Shown here piece by piece: positions 54,997 through 62,913 of a stretch of 64,000 nucleotides of DNA (position 1 is its first letter; the number at the start of each line of letters is the position of its first letter). This DNA comes from Clostridiales bacterium. Lineage in GTDB: Bacteria; Bacillota; Clostridia; Lachnospirales; Lachnospiraceae. The notes beneath the pieces are model-generated. The model was not told the origin of the DNA and searched no databases. It saw nothing but the letters and a program-made list of their open reading frames with translations. Where the stretch lies: the NCBI GenBank assembly GCA_015655075.1, contig JAATFT010000049.1:62001-126000 (forward strand), in the 5' to 3' direction. The position numbers were made by a program, and so were the translations under genes.

Positions 54997-55042
54997 CTTG
55001 AAATTTATGCAAGTTAGAGGTAAAATGATAGAAAATATTTTA

Positions 55043-55172
55043 ACTATTCAGTCGTCCCGAGAAATTCGGCAGAATTTCGAATCAGCGGGCGTCAAAACAT
55101 GCATTTTTTGTATGTTTTGTATGCATATACGCATAAATGCGCAGTTCGTAAGAACCGCGGTGACTGAATAGT
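55043..55172. repeat. Inverted-repeat element between spoIIE and tilS
   Basis: The 11-bp perfect arms ACTATTCAGTC and GACTGAATAGT enclose 108 bases without coding potential. The end starts with ACTATTCA, as does the left end of the element at 6716. It may be a small mobile element or an RNA leader of tilS. Confidence 0.45.
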
Positions 55173-55213
55173 CACTAAATCTTTTAGTAAGCCAGAGTTG
55201 CACGGGAGCCAAA

Positions 55214-56635
55214 ATGTTAAACACGGTACAGGATTTTATTCATAAACATAATATGATAAATGAGGGAGACAAAATTGCAGTTGGTGTTTCCGGCGGAGCC
55301 GATTCTGTCTGCCTTTTCCATGTGCTGCTTAAGCTGTCCCCGATTTATAATCTTACTTTGTTTGTGGTGCACGTAAACCATGGCATCCGGGGCGCGGAAG
55401 CGGATGAAGATGAAGCTTATGTAAAAAAGTTATGTTCCGATAATAAAGTTTCCTTTACTTTGGTAAAAGCGGATGTGAAAAGCCTTGCCGCAAGGGAAGG
55501 AATGTCGGAGGAAGAAGCCGGACGCAAGGTCCGGTATGAAGCCTTCCGGGATTGTTTCGATAAAAATAAGTGTAATAAAATTGCAATTGCACATAATAAA
55601 AATGATAATGCCGAAACGGTTCTTTTTCATTTGTTTCGGGGAAGCGGCATAAAGGGCCTAACGGGTATACCGCCTGTAAGGCAGTCTATAATCAGGCCTT
55701 TATTATGTATCGGCAGAGGAGAAATTGAGAATTATTTAAAGGAGAACGGCATTCGCTATCAAATTGACCGGACTAATTTAGTCCAGGATTACAGCCGTAA
55801 TAAAATCAGGCACCAAATCATAAGCTTTGCGCAGAAGGAGATAAATACCAATTCTGTGGAACATATCGTAAAAGCGGCAGAGAAGTTATTGGAGATTGAC
55901 GCCTATTTAGAAAAAAATATAGATATTGCCTTTGAAGAGGTGGTAATATACCATAAAAGGGAAGAAGCTTATGAAATTAAGATAGAAAAACTGCGGCAGG
56001 AGGATTTGGCAATACAAAAAGGGATTATAAGAAGAATTTATGGAAAACTGGCAAGTCAGTTAAAGGACGTGGAAGCGCTCCATGTGGAGCTTATACTGGC
56101 TTTAACAAAAAGGCAGGTCGGCAAATCAGTAAATTTACCCTATGACATTTTGGCTGTAAGAGGTTATCATACCATAACCATGAAAATCAATCCCAATAAG
56201 AAATTACGGGATGAATTACAGGTTAAGGGCGGGGAAGATCCGCTTATGGAGCAAAGTTTAAGTATTCCGGGTGATGTCTATATCCCCCAGACGAATCAAA
56301 CTCTGCATGTAAAATTAATAAATTATAAAAAAAATATGATAATTCCGAGAAATGGGTATACGAAATGGTTTGACTATGATAAAATAAAAAATACTGTTTT
56401 AATCAGAACAAGGAGAGAAGGAGATTTTATCCAGATAGATTCCAAGGGTGGCAGGAAGAAAATGAAAGCCTTGTTTATTGATGAAAAAATTCCCCGTGAG
56501 AAAAGGGATTTTCTCCCGCTCTTAGCGGACGGAGCCCATATTATGTGGGTGGTAGGCGGCAGGATGAGCGAGGCGTACAAGGTAAGTGAAGAGACAAAAG
56601 TAATACTTGAGATAAGTTTAGATGGAGGGAAATAA
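55214..56635 (+). CDS. tilS: tRNA(Ile)-lysidine synthase
   Basis: It converts C34 of tRNA-Ile(CAT) to lysidine so that it reads AUA. The 473-aa protein has the PP-loop GVSGGADSVCLFHVL (24-38), VHVNHGIRG, AHNKNDNAETVLFHLFRGSG and the C-terminal domain (IKNTVLIRTRREGDFI, KKMKALFIDEKIPREKRDFLPLL). Its stop lies one base before hpt. The order tilS-hpt-ftsH is highly conserved. Confidence 0.96.
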   Translation: MLNTVQDFIHKHNMINEGDKIAVGVSGGADSVCLFHVLLKLSPIYNLTLFVVHVNHGIRGAEADEDEAYVKKLCSDNKVSFTLVKADVKSLAAREGMSEEEAGRKVRYEAFRDCFDKNKCNKIAIAHNKNDNAETVLFHLFRGSGIKGLTGIPPVRQSIIRPLLCIGRGEIENYLKENGIRYQIDRTNLVQDYSRNKIRHQIISFAQKEINTNSVEHIVKAAEKLLEIDAYLEKNIDIAFEEVVIYHKREEAYEIKIEKLRQEDLAIQKGIIRRIYGKLASQLKDVEALHVELILALTKRQVGKSVNLPYDILAVRGYHTITMKINPNKKLRDELQVKGGEDPLMEQSLSIPGDVYIPQTNQTLHVKLINYKKNMIIPRNGYTKWFDYDKIKNTVLIRTRREGDFIQIDSKGGRKKMKALFIDEKIPREKRDFLPLLADGAHIMWVVGGRMSEAYKVSEETKVILEISLDGGK

Positions 56636-56636
56636 G

Positions 56637-57155
56637 ATGGAAAGCAAAATTAACGTATTGATATCGGAGGAAGAGGTGGATAAGAAAATCCGTGAATTGG
56701 GAAGACAAATAAGCAGAGACTATGCAGGGAAGGAGCTTCACCTGATATGTGTATTAAAAGGCGGCGTTTTTATTACCTGTGAACTGTCAAAAAATCTTAC
56801 CATACCGGTCTCTATGGATTTCATGTCTGTTTCCAGCTACGGAGAGGAGCAGGTAAGCTCGGGAATGGTCAAGATAATTAAGGATCTGGACGATTCCATA
56901 GAAGGCAAGGAAGTCTTAATTGTGGAAGATATTATTGATTCCGGCAATACATTGAGATATTTAATAGATTTGCTTAACAGCAGAAAGCCAAGGAGTATAA
57001 GAATCTGTACCCTGCTTGATAAACCGGAGAGAAGAAGGGCCGATGTGGCGGTGGATTATGTGGGATTTCAGATTCCGGATAAGTTTGTCGTAGGTTACGG
57101 ACTTGACTATAAACAAAAATACAGAAATTTACCGTATATCGGTGCGATAGAATAA
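56637..57155 (+). CDS. hpt: Hypoxanthine(-guanine) phosphoribosyltransferase
   Basis: It salvages hypoxanthine and guanine with PRPP. The 172-aa protein has the PRPP loop VLIVEDIIDSGNTL, the LKGGVFI loop and the C-terminal VAVDYVGFQIPDKFVVGYGLDY. The start at 56637 has GGAGGG; the frame can be extended to 56622, but that ATG lies inside the tilS end. It follows tilS by one base. Confidence 0.96.
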   Translation: MESKINVLISEEEVDKKIRELGRQISRDYAGKELHLICVLKGGVFITCELSKNLTIPVSMDFMSVSSYGEEQVSSGMVKIIKDLDDSIEGKEVLIVEDIIDSGNTLRYLIDLLNSRKPRSIRICTLLDKPERRRADVAVDYVGFQIPDKFVVGYGLDYKQKYRNLPYIGAIE

Positions 57156-57174
57156 TCGGAAAGGAGGCCATTCA

Positions 57175-59043
57175 GTGAGAAGACAATGGAAGGGATATGG
57201 TTTTTATATCATTATCCTCGGTATAATTTTGGTGGCAATGCTTTTATCAGATAGTTTAAGTGATACCGGTTCACAGAATTATGAATACAATAATTTCCTG
57301 GAAGACATGGGAAATAAAACCATAGAAAAAGTAGATGTATATCAGAATCAGGAGGTGCCAAGCGGGGAAGTCAGAATAACTTTTAACGACGGCAGAAAAG
57401 AGCATTTTTATGTTTCTGATGTAAATCCCATTATGAATCTGTTAATTACGGATAATGTGAACCATACTCTACATGATATTTCAAAACCGAACTGGTTTTT
57501 CACCAGTGTTTTACCCTATCTTCTGGGATTTGTGGTAATTATAATTTTATTTTCCTTTTTATCCAACCAGATGGCCGGAGGTGGCGGCGGGAACAATAAG
57601 GTCATGAATTTCGGCAAAAGCCGGGCGAAGATGCATACGGATGAAAATAAGAAAACCACTTTTAAAGATGTGGCGGGCTTAGAGGAAGAAAAAGAAGAAT
57701 TGAAAGAAATCGTGGATTTCTTAAAAACTCCGAAGAAATATGTACAGGTTGGAGCAAGGATACCAAAAGGGGTGCTCTTAGAAGGCCCTCCGGGAACCGG
57801 TAAAACCCTTCTTGCCAAGGCGATAGCCGGAGAAGCCGGCGTTCCCTTCTTTAGTATATCCGGTTCCGACTTTGTGGAAATGTTTGTAGGCGTGGGTGCA
57901 TCCAGGGTAAGGGACTTATTTGAAGACGCCAAAAAACATTCCCCCTGCATTGTATTTATCGATGAAATTGACGCCGTAGCCAGACGCAGAGGCACCGGTA
58001 TGGGCGGCGGACATGATGAAAGAGAACAGACTCTCAACCAATTATTGGTTGAGATGGACGGTTTTGGCGCAAATGAGGGAATTATCGTTATGGCAGCCAC
58101 CAACCGTGTTGATATATTGGATCCTGCAATTTTACGTCCCGGCCGTTTTGACCGCAAGGTAATGGTGGGCCGGCCCGATGTAAAGGGCAGGGAGGAAATC
58201 CTCCAGGTCCATTCCAAGGGCAAACCCCTTGCCGAAGATGTGGATTTAAAACAGGTTGCCCGGACTACGGCGGGCTTTACCGGTGCCGACCTGGAAAATC
58301 TTTTAAATGAGTCGGCTATTTGTGCGGCAAAGGATAACCGATCCTTTATTATACAGGAGGATATTAACCGATCCTTTATTAAGATAGGTATCGGAACGGA
58401 AAAGAAGAGCAGGGTAATTTCGGATAAAGAGAAAAGGATTACTGCTTACCATGAAGCAGGCCATGCAATTTTATTCCATATACTCCCGGATGTCGGTCCA
58501 GTCTATACCATATCCATTATTCCCACCGGCGCCGGCGCGGCAGGTTATACAATGCCTTTGCCGGAAAGAGACGAGATGTTTTATACAAAGGGCAAAATGG
58601 AGCAGGATATCATCGTAGGACTGGGGGGCAGGGCAGCGGAAGAGCTTATATTTAACGATATTACCACAGGAGCTTCCCAGGATATTAAGATGGCCACCAA
58701 AACAGCCAGATCCATGGTTACAAAATACGGATTTTCAAGCAACGTCGGTATGGTGAATTACGACAATGATGACGATGAAGTTTTCATCGGCCGTGATTTA
58801 GCACATACCAGAAGCTACAGCGAAAGTGTTGCAAAAACCATAGACGACGAAGTGAAAAGTATGATTGATCATTGCTATAGCGAAGCAAAGAGAATATTGA
58901 TGGAATACAATGATGTCCTTCAAAAATGCGCTAAATTGTTAATTGAGAAGGAAAGAATTAATCGGGAAGAGTTTGAATCATTGTTTCCTCATCCTGCAGG
59001 CGGCGGGGATGACGGCATGAATTCTATAGTTTTGGAGGTTTAA
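57175..59043 (+). CDS. ftsH: ATP-dependent zinc metalloprotease
   Basis: This is a membrane-bound AAA+ protease. The 622-aa chain has two membrane segments (about 8-24 and 110-130) around an extracytoplasmic domain, Walker A GPPGTGKT, Walker [11 protein letters not shown], the SRH region [20 protein letters not shown], and the zinc site HEAGH followed by the distal Asp in TTGASQDI. The start is GTG at 57175 with AAAGGAGG. It is the last gene of the conserved block. Confidence 0.97.
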   Translation: MRRQWKGYGFYIIILGIILVAMLLSDSLSDTGSQNYEYNNFLEDMGNKTIEKVDVYQNQEVPSGEVRITFNDGRKEHFYVSDVNPIMNLLITDNVNHTLHDISKPNWFFTSVLPYLLGFVVIIILFSFLSNQMAGGGGGNNKVMNFGKSRAKMHTDENKKTTFKDVAGLEEEKEELKEIVDFLKTPKKYVQVGARIPKGVLLEGPPGTGKTLLAKAIAGEAGVPFFSISGSDFVEMFVGVGASRVRDLFEDAKKHSPCIVFIDEIDAVARRRGTGMGGGHDEREQTLNQLLVEMDGFGANEGIIVMAATNRVDILDPAILRPGRFDRKVMVGRPDVKGREEILQVHSKGKPLAEDVDLKQVARTTAGFTGADLENLLNESAICAAKDNRSFIIQEDINRSFIKIGIGTEKKSRVISDKEKRITAYHEAGHAILFHILPDVGPVYTISIIPTGAGAAGYTMPLPERDEMFYTKGKMEQDIIVGLGGRAAEELIFNDITTGASQDIKMATKTARSMVTKYGFSSNVGMVNYDNDDDEVFIGRDLAHTRSYSESVAKTIDDEVKSMIDHCYSEAKRILMEYNDVLQKCAKLLIEKERINREEFESLFPHPAGGGDDGMNSIVLEV

Positions 59044-59269
59044 AAGGAGATTTACAAAAATTAGATAAAAAGTGCAGGGTTTTTATTGGTTTTATAGCAT
59101 TGCTCTTTTAGGTCCTGTTTGAAGAACGTAAAAACAGACAAAAAATATATCATTATTTTGTAATGTTTGTGCACACTTTTAATGACTTCGGTGCTATACT
59201 AATACTCGTAAACCCCAATACATTATATAGTTTTTGCTACACCCCATAAGTAACAAAAATACCTTCTCC
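59044..59269. other. Region between ftsH and the terminator
   Basis: A TATACT (about 59194) suggests a promoter, but I see no convincing -35 box and no gene. The whole gap to the GH13 gene is 421 bases, including the terminator and the short repeat. Confidence 0.4.
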
Positions 59270-59306
59270 AAAAAAGGACAGCTTTCGAAAAGCTGTCCTT
59301 TTTTAT
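59270..59306 (+). terminator. Strong terminator downstream of ftsH
   Basis: AAAAAAGGACAGCTTT pairs with AAAGCTGTCCTTTTTT around a CGA loop. This is a symmetric stem able to stop transcription from either side. Confidence 0.9.
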
Positions 59307-59310
59307 TGAA

Positions 59311-59345
59311 TAGGAATTGCGTCCTATTTGATAAAAACGCCGACC
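59311..59345. repeat. Short repeat following a terminator, copy 2
   Basis: TAGGAATTGCGTCCTATTTG then ATAAAAACGCC matches the segment after the spoVT terminator (38071) at most positions, in the same orientation relative to the terminator. Confidence 0.45.
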
Positions 59346-59464
59346 GCGGATGTTTAGGTCTTTACTGTTTTATTTAAAATAGTTGTGTTTCCATTATAGA
59401 TATTATAAAATAGGATATAGTTATTATTAGGTTTTTTCATCGAATAGTAAATTTTTAAAATCTA

Positions 59465-61531
59465 ATGGGAAAGGGATTTAAGAAAAAAACTATGCTGAAT
59501 TTAAATGCATTATTTAGTGACGGGACGCGGGATTATCGGATTCCCTGTGAGCCGTCGGTTAATGATAGAGTTATTATTCGCTTTCGGACGGGCAGGGGCA
59601 ATGTGGATGGTGTCAGGCTGGTTACGGGTGAAGGCTCATGGCAGATGGAAATAAAAGAACAGGATGCACGGTTTGATTTTTATGAAAGGTCACTTGAGCT
59701 TACGGATCAGACTGTTTTTTATTATTTTGAAATTATAAACGAAGATCAGATCTGGTATTACAATAGGTGGGGTGCGGATTTGGAACTGAAAGAAGAGTTT
59801 CATTTTGTGATTATTCCCGGTTTTAAGACGCCGGACTGGGCGAAAGGGGCCGTGTTTTACCAGATTTTTGTTGACCGGTTTTTTAACGGGGATTTAAGGA
59901 ACGATGTGGAGGACGGGGAATATTATTATTTAAACAGAGGTGTAAAGAGGGTTAGTGACTGGAATAAGTATCCCGATGCCATGGGAGTGGGGGAATTTTA
60001 CGGAGGTGATTTAGAAGGGGTAATCCGGAAATTGGATTATTTACAGAATTTAGGGATTGAGGCGGTTTATCTGAATCCTATTTTTGTTTCTCCCTCCAAT
60101 CATAAATATGATACACAGGATTATGATTATGTGGATCCTCATTTTGGTCTTATCCTAAAGGACGGGGGAGAGAATCTTCCTCCGGAAGTTTCCGATAACC
60201 GGCTGGCTACCAAATACACAAAAAGGGCAACCAATAAAAAGAATTTAAGGGGAAGCAACAGAGTGCTTATCAAACTGGTGGAGGAGGCTCACAAAAGAGG
60301 GATTAAGGTTATTTTGGACGGGGTGTTTAACCACTGCGGCTCCTTTAATAAATGGATGGATCGGGAAGGAATTTATGAAATGGCCGCAAACTACAAAAAA
60401 GGAGCTTATTGGGATAAAAACAGCCCTTATAGTACCTTTTTCCGGTTCCGGGAGGATTGCTGGCCCTGTAACTTAAGTTATGACGGCTGGTGGGGCTATG
60501 AAACCCTTCCAAAGTTAAATTATGAGGGTTCGTCCGCGCTTTATGAGTATATTATGGGCATTGCGAGAAAATGGGTTTCTCCGCCGTATAATTGTGACGG
60601 CTGGAGATTGGACATGGCGGCTGATTTAGGTTATTCCAAGGAGTTTAATCATAAGTTTTGGAAGGATTTCAGAAGAAATGTTAAGGAAGCAAATCCGGAG
60701 GCGATTATTTTTGCAGAGCATTACGGCAATCCCAAAAACTGGCTTATGGGAGACGAGTGGGATACGGTCATGAATTATGATTCCTTTATGGAACCTGTAA
60801 GCTGGTTCTTTACCGGAATGGAAAAGCACAGTGATGAATACAGGGATCACCTTCTTAACCAGCACGATATTTTTTATCGTACCATGAGGCAGCATATGGC
60901 CGGCCTGCAGACTTCTTCTCTTATGACGGCAGTAAATGAACTGTCAAACCATGATCATTCCAGATTTTTGACACGCACCAACCGCAGAGTGGGCAGAACC
61001 GGAACCCTGGGTCCTTTGGCGGCGGAAGAAGGAGTCGATAAAGGAGTTTTTCGGGCAGCGGTAACGATGCAGATGACCTGGATAGGGGCCCCCACGATCT
61101 ATTACGGGGATGAAGCAGGAGTATGCGGCTGGACGGATCCGGATAACCGCAGAACATATCCCTGGGGGAATGAAGATAGAAAGCTGATTGAGTTTCACAG
61201 GGAAATCATAAGAATACACAGGGATTATAAGGCACTTTGCACCGGTTCCCTCCTGTTTCTCAACGGGGCATACGGTTTTCTTAGCTACGGCAGGTTTAAC
61301 CGGACTGATAAATTCATTATAGCAGTTAATAATAATGATTTTGAATTTACAGCTGAAATTGACGCCTGGGAAATAGGAGTACAGGACGATGAAGCTCTGT
61401 GCAGCCTGATACTTACCACCAAGGAAGGATACCACAGGAATGCGGTAATCTACCACACGGAGAATGGAAGATTACATTTGACAATGCCTCCCATATCCTC
61501 AATCGTTATAAAAAATGTTATTGGTCAGTGA
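59465..61531 (+). CDS. GH13 alpha-glucanohydrolase (neopullulanase/cyclodextrinase-like)
   Basis: This 688-aa enzyme is likely cytoplasmic (no signal peptide) and acts on maltodextrins or cyclodextrins. It has an N-terminal beta-sandwich (about 10-120) and the (beta/alpha)8 domain opening KGAVFYQIFVDRFFNGD. Conserved regions: DGVFNHCG (I), the nucleophile Asp in GWRLDMAAD (II), the acid Glu in IFAEHYG (III) and ELSNHDHSR (IV). The start is uncertain: ATG 59465 and ATG 59495 lack good ribosome sites. Glycogen use links it loosely to glgCD. Its stop overlaps the end of a convergent small gene. Confidence 0.88.
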   Translation: MGKGFKKKTMLNLNALFSDGTRDYRIPCEPSVNDRVIIRFRTGRGNVDGVRLVTGEGSWQMEIKEQDARFDFYERSLELTDQTVFYYFEIINEDQIWYYNRWGADLELKEEFHFVIIPGFKTPDWAKGAVFYQIFVDRFFNGDLRNDVEDGEYYYLNRGVKRVSDWNKYPDAMGVGEFYGGDLEGVIRKLDYLQNLGIEAVYLNPIFVSPSNHKYDTQDYDYVDPHFGLILKDGGENLPPEVSDNRLATKYTKRATNKKNLRGSNRVLIKLVEEAHKRGIKVILDGVFNHCGSFNKWMDREGIYEMAANYKKGAYWDKNSPYSTFFRFREDCWPCNLSYDGWWGYETLPKLNYEGSSALYEYIMGIARKWVSPPYNCDGWRLDMAADLGYSKEFNHKFWKDFRRNVKEANPEAIIFAEHYGNPKNWLMGDEWDTVMNYDSFMEPVSWFFTGMEKHSDEYRDHLLNQHDIFYRTMRQHMAGLQTSSLMTAVNELSNHDHSRFLTRTNRRVGRTGTLGPLAAEEGVDKGVFRAAVTMQMTWIGAPTIYYGDEAGVCGWTDPDNRRTYPWGNEDRKLIEFHREIIRIHRDYKALCTGSLLFLNGAYGFLSYGRFNRTDKFIIAVNNNDFEFTAEIDAWEIGVQDDEALCSLILTTKEGYHRNAVIYHTENGRLHLTMPPISSIVIKNVIGQ

Positions 61532-61796
61532 TTGAGTTAACAAATTTTTTGCTCGCCAGGCGGACAAATCCGGTTATTTTATCAAGTCCACGGGTAAAGG
61601 CCCACATGACGGAAGGAAGCAACAGCATCAGTACCAGCAATACCAATATGCTTCCATAGCTGATGGGGGACATTGAAAAAAGCTCCGGTACAAAAATCAG
61701 AAGTCCGCCGAGAAATTTTTTTCATAGGCATTCCCTTAACTTTTTTTCGTCTCTTGTCCAACAGTCCAGAAGCCTTTATTAAATTGTTTATTTCCA
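61518..61796 (-). pseudogene. Small membrane-protein gene broken by a frameshift in an A7 run
   Basis: Reading the minus strand, one frame gives MEINNLIKASGLLDKRRKKVKGMP then MKK from ATG 61725 (AAGGG eight bases before), and stops making sense after the run of seven A. The next frame continues FLGGLLIFVPELFSM, then a clear membrane span (SILVLLVLMLLLPSVMWAF), then TRGLDKITGFVRLASKK and a stop at 61518. Removing one A joins them into one protein of about 68 aa (from MKK). It could be a true frameshift, a sequencing error in the homopolymer, or slippage. The family is not recognised. Confidence 0.45.
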
Positions 61797-61905
61797 TTAT
61801 ATACCATAACATTTGTCTAAAAAAGTTAAATTCTTATAAAGTCGTATTTTTCCTGCAATACTAAAAAATCCCCCAAAATAGATTTAGAAACATTAGTAAA
61901 AATAC

Positions 61906-61934
61906 TTGAAAACAGGTTTTTGTTATGATATAAT
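61906..61934 (+). promoter_or_regulatory. Promoter of the tRNA-Leu/tRNA-Gly pair
   Basis: TTGAAA (61906-61911), a 17-base spacer and TATAAT (61929-61934). A second weaker pair (TTGTCA at 61941, TATAAT at 61962) lies closer to the tRNA. Confidence 0.7.
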
Positions 61935-61982
61935 TCAACCTTGTCAGAAAGTTTTGACTGATATAATTTATTTCAGCCAGAT

Positions 61983-62068
61983 GCCGGCGTGGCGGAACTG
62001 GCAGACGCACAGGACTTAAAATCCTGCGGGACTAATCTCCCGTACCGGTTCGATTCCGGTCGCCGGCA
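61983..62068 (+). tRNA. tRNA-Leu (TAA)
   Basis: A class II tRNA of 86 nt: acceptor GCCGGCG/CGCCGGC, anticodon stem CAGGA/TCCTG with loop CTTAAAA, a long variable arm, and T loop TTCGATT with stem CCGG. CCA is not encoded. Confidence 0.97.
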
Positions 62069-62108
62069 TTAATTTTACATTTTATTTTAAGAACAGAATA
62101 ACTTATAT

Positions 62109-62179
62109 GCGGGTGTAGTTCAATGGTAGAACACTAGCCTTCCAAGCTAGATACGTGGGTTCGATTCCCATCACCCGCT
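62109..62179 (+). tRNA. tRNA-Gly (TCC)
   Basis: Acceptor GCGGGTG/CACCCGC, anticodon stem CTAGC/GCTAG with loop CTTCCAA, T stem GTGGG/CCCAT and discriminator T. It lies 40 bases after tRNA-Leu, probably on one transcript. Confidence 0.97.
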
Positions 62180-62337
62180 TTAATTTTAATAGGGATACCA
62201 AAAGCTTTCCGGACAGGTTGTATAATAGATTATGAGCAATCTATCGGATTCGGAATATACGTTTTGACTTTGAGCATACTATATTGTAGTTTTAGCGGAT
62301 GATACAGGAAACCTGCCTTGGAAAGGGTGGAAGCAAT

Positions 62338-62766
62338 ATGCTTAAATTATGCAACAAAACGTTCAAATACATTCTTCTCTTCTTTGTCGGTGGTTATTCC
62401 TATTGCGGAGTGGAATTATTATTTCGGGGTTATTCCCACATATCCATGCTGATTGCGGGCGGAATTTGTTTTATACTTATCGGATTGATCAAAGAGGTTT
62501 TCCCGCGTAAAATATCCATTGTCAGCCAGATGGTAATCTCAACGGTTATTATAACGGCGGTGGAGCTTATCGCGGGCCTGGTGGTTAATGTCTGGCTGGG
62601 CCTTAAGATATGGGATTATTCCAATCTTCCTTATGATTTTATGGGGCAGATTTGCCTTCTTTATACGAATATATGGTTTGCCCTTTCTTTCGCAGCTATT
62701 TTACTGGACGATTACCTGAAGTATTTTCTGCTGGGAGAAGAAAAACCAAGCTATAAAATTTTTTAA
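62338..62766 (+). CDS. Small membrane protein of the putative ABC-transporter (CmpB/DUF1113-like) family
   Basis: The 142-aa protein has four hydrophobic segments. The pattern GGYSYCGVELLFRGYSH near the start and IWDYSNLPYDFMGQICLLYTNIWF near residue 100 fits the PF06541 family of small membrane proteins annotated as putative ABC-transporter type IV. The function is unknown. The start at 62338 (MLKLCNK) has AGGGTGG upstream; the longer frame from 62299 has no ribosome site. A terminator follows directly. Confidence 0.65.
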   Translation: MLKLCNKTFKYILLFFVGGYSYCGVELLFRGYSHISMLIAGGICFILIGLIKEVFPRKISIVSQMVISTVIITAVELIAGLVVNVWLGLKIWDYSNLPYDFMGQICLLYTNIWFALSFAAILLDDYLKYFLLGEEKPSYKIF

Positions 62767-62769
62767 GAA

Positions 62770-62806
62770 AAGAGTACGGGCATTCTGCTTGCCCGTACTC
62801 TTTTAA
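62770..62806 (+). terminator. Terminator after the small membrane protein gene
   Basis: AAGAGTACGGGC (62770-62781) pairs with GCCCGTACTCTT (62791-62802), followed by a T-rich tail. Confidence 0.9.
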
Positions 62807-62913
62807 TTTAAATCAAAATGTGCTATTATAAGGTCAGAAGGATTCAATTAAAACAAAAAGCTAAGACGGAAAGAAATAAACGGATGTGTTTTATACACGG
62901 ACTGGAGCGGCGG

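Noticed and set aside
57516-58223. 235-aa ORF on the minus strand of ftsH
   Set aside because: It is a long antisense frame inside a strongly conserved gene with no independent start signals; typical shadow ORF.
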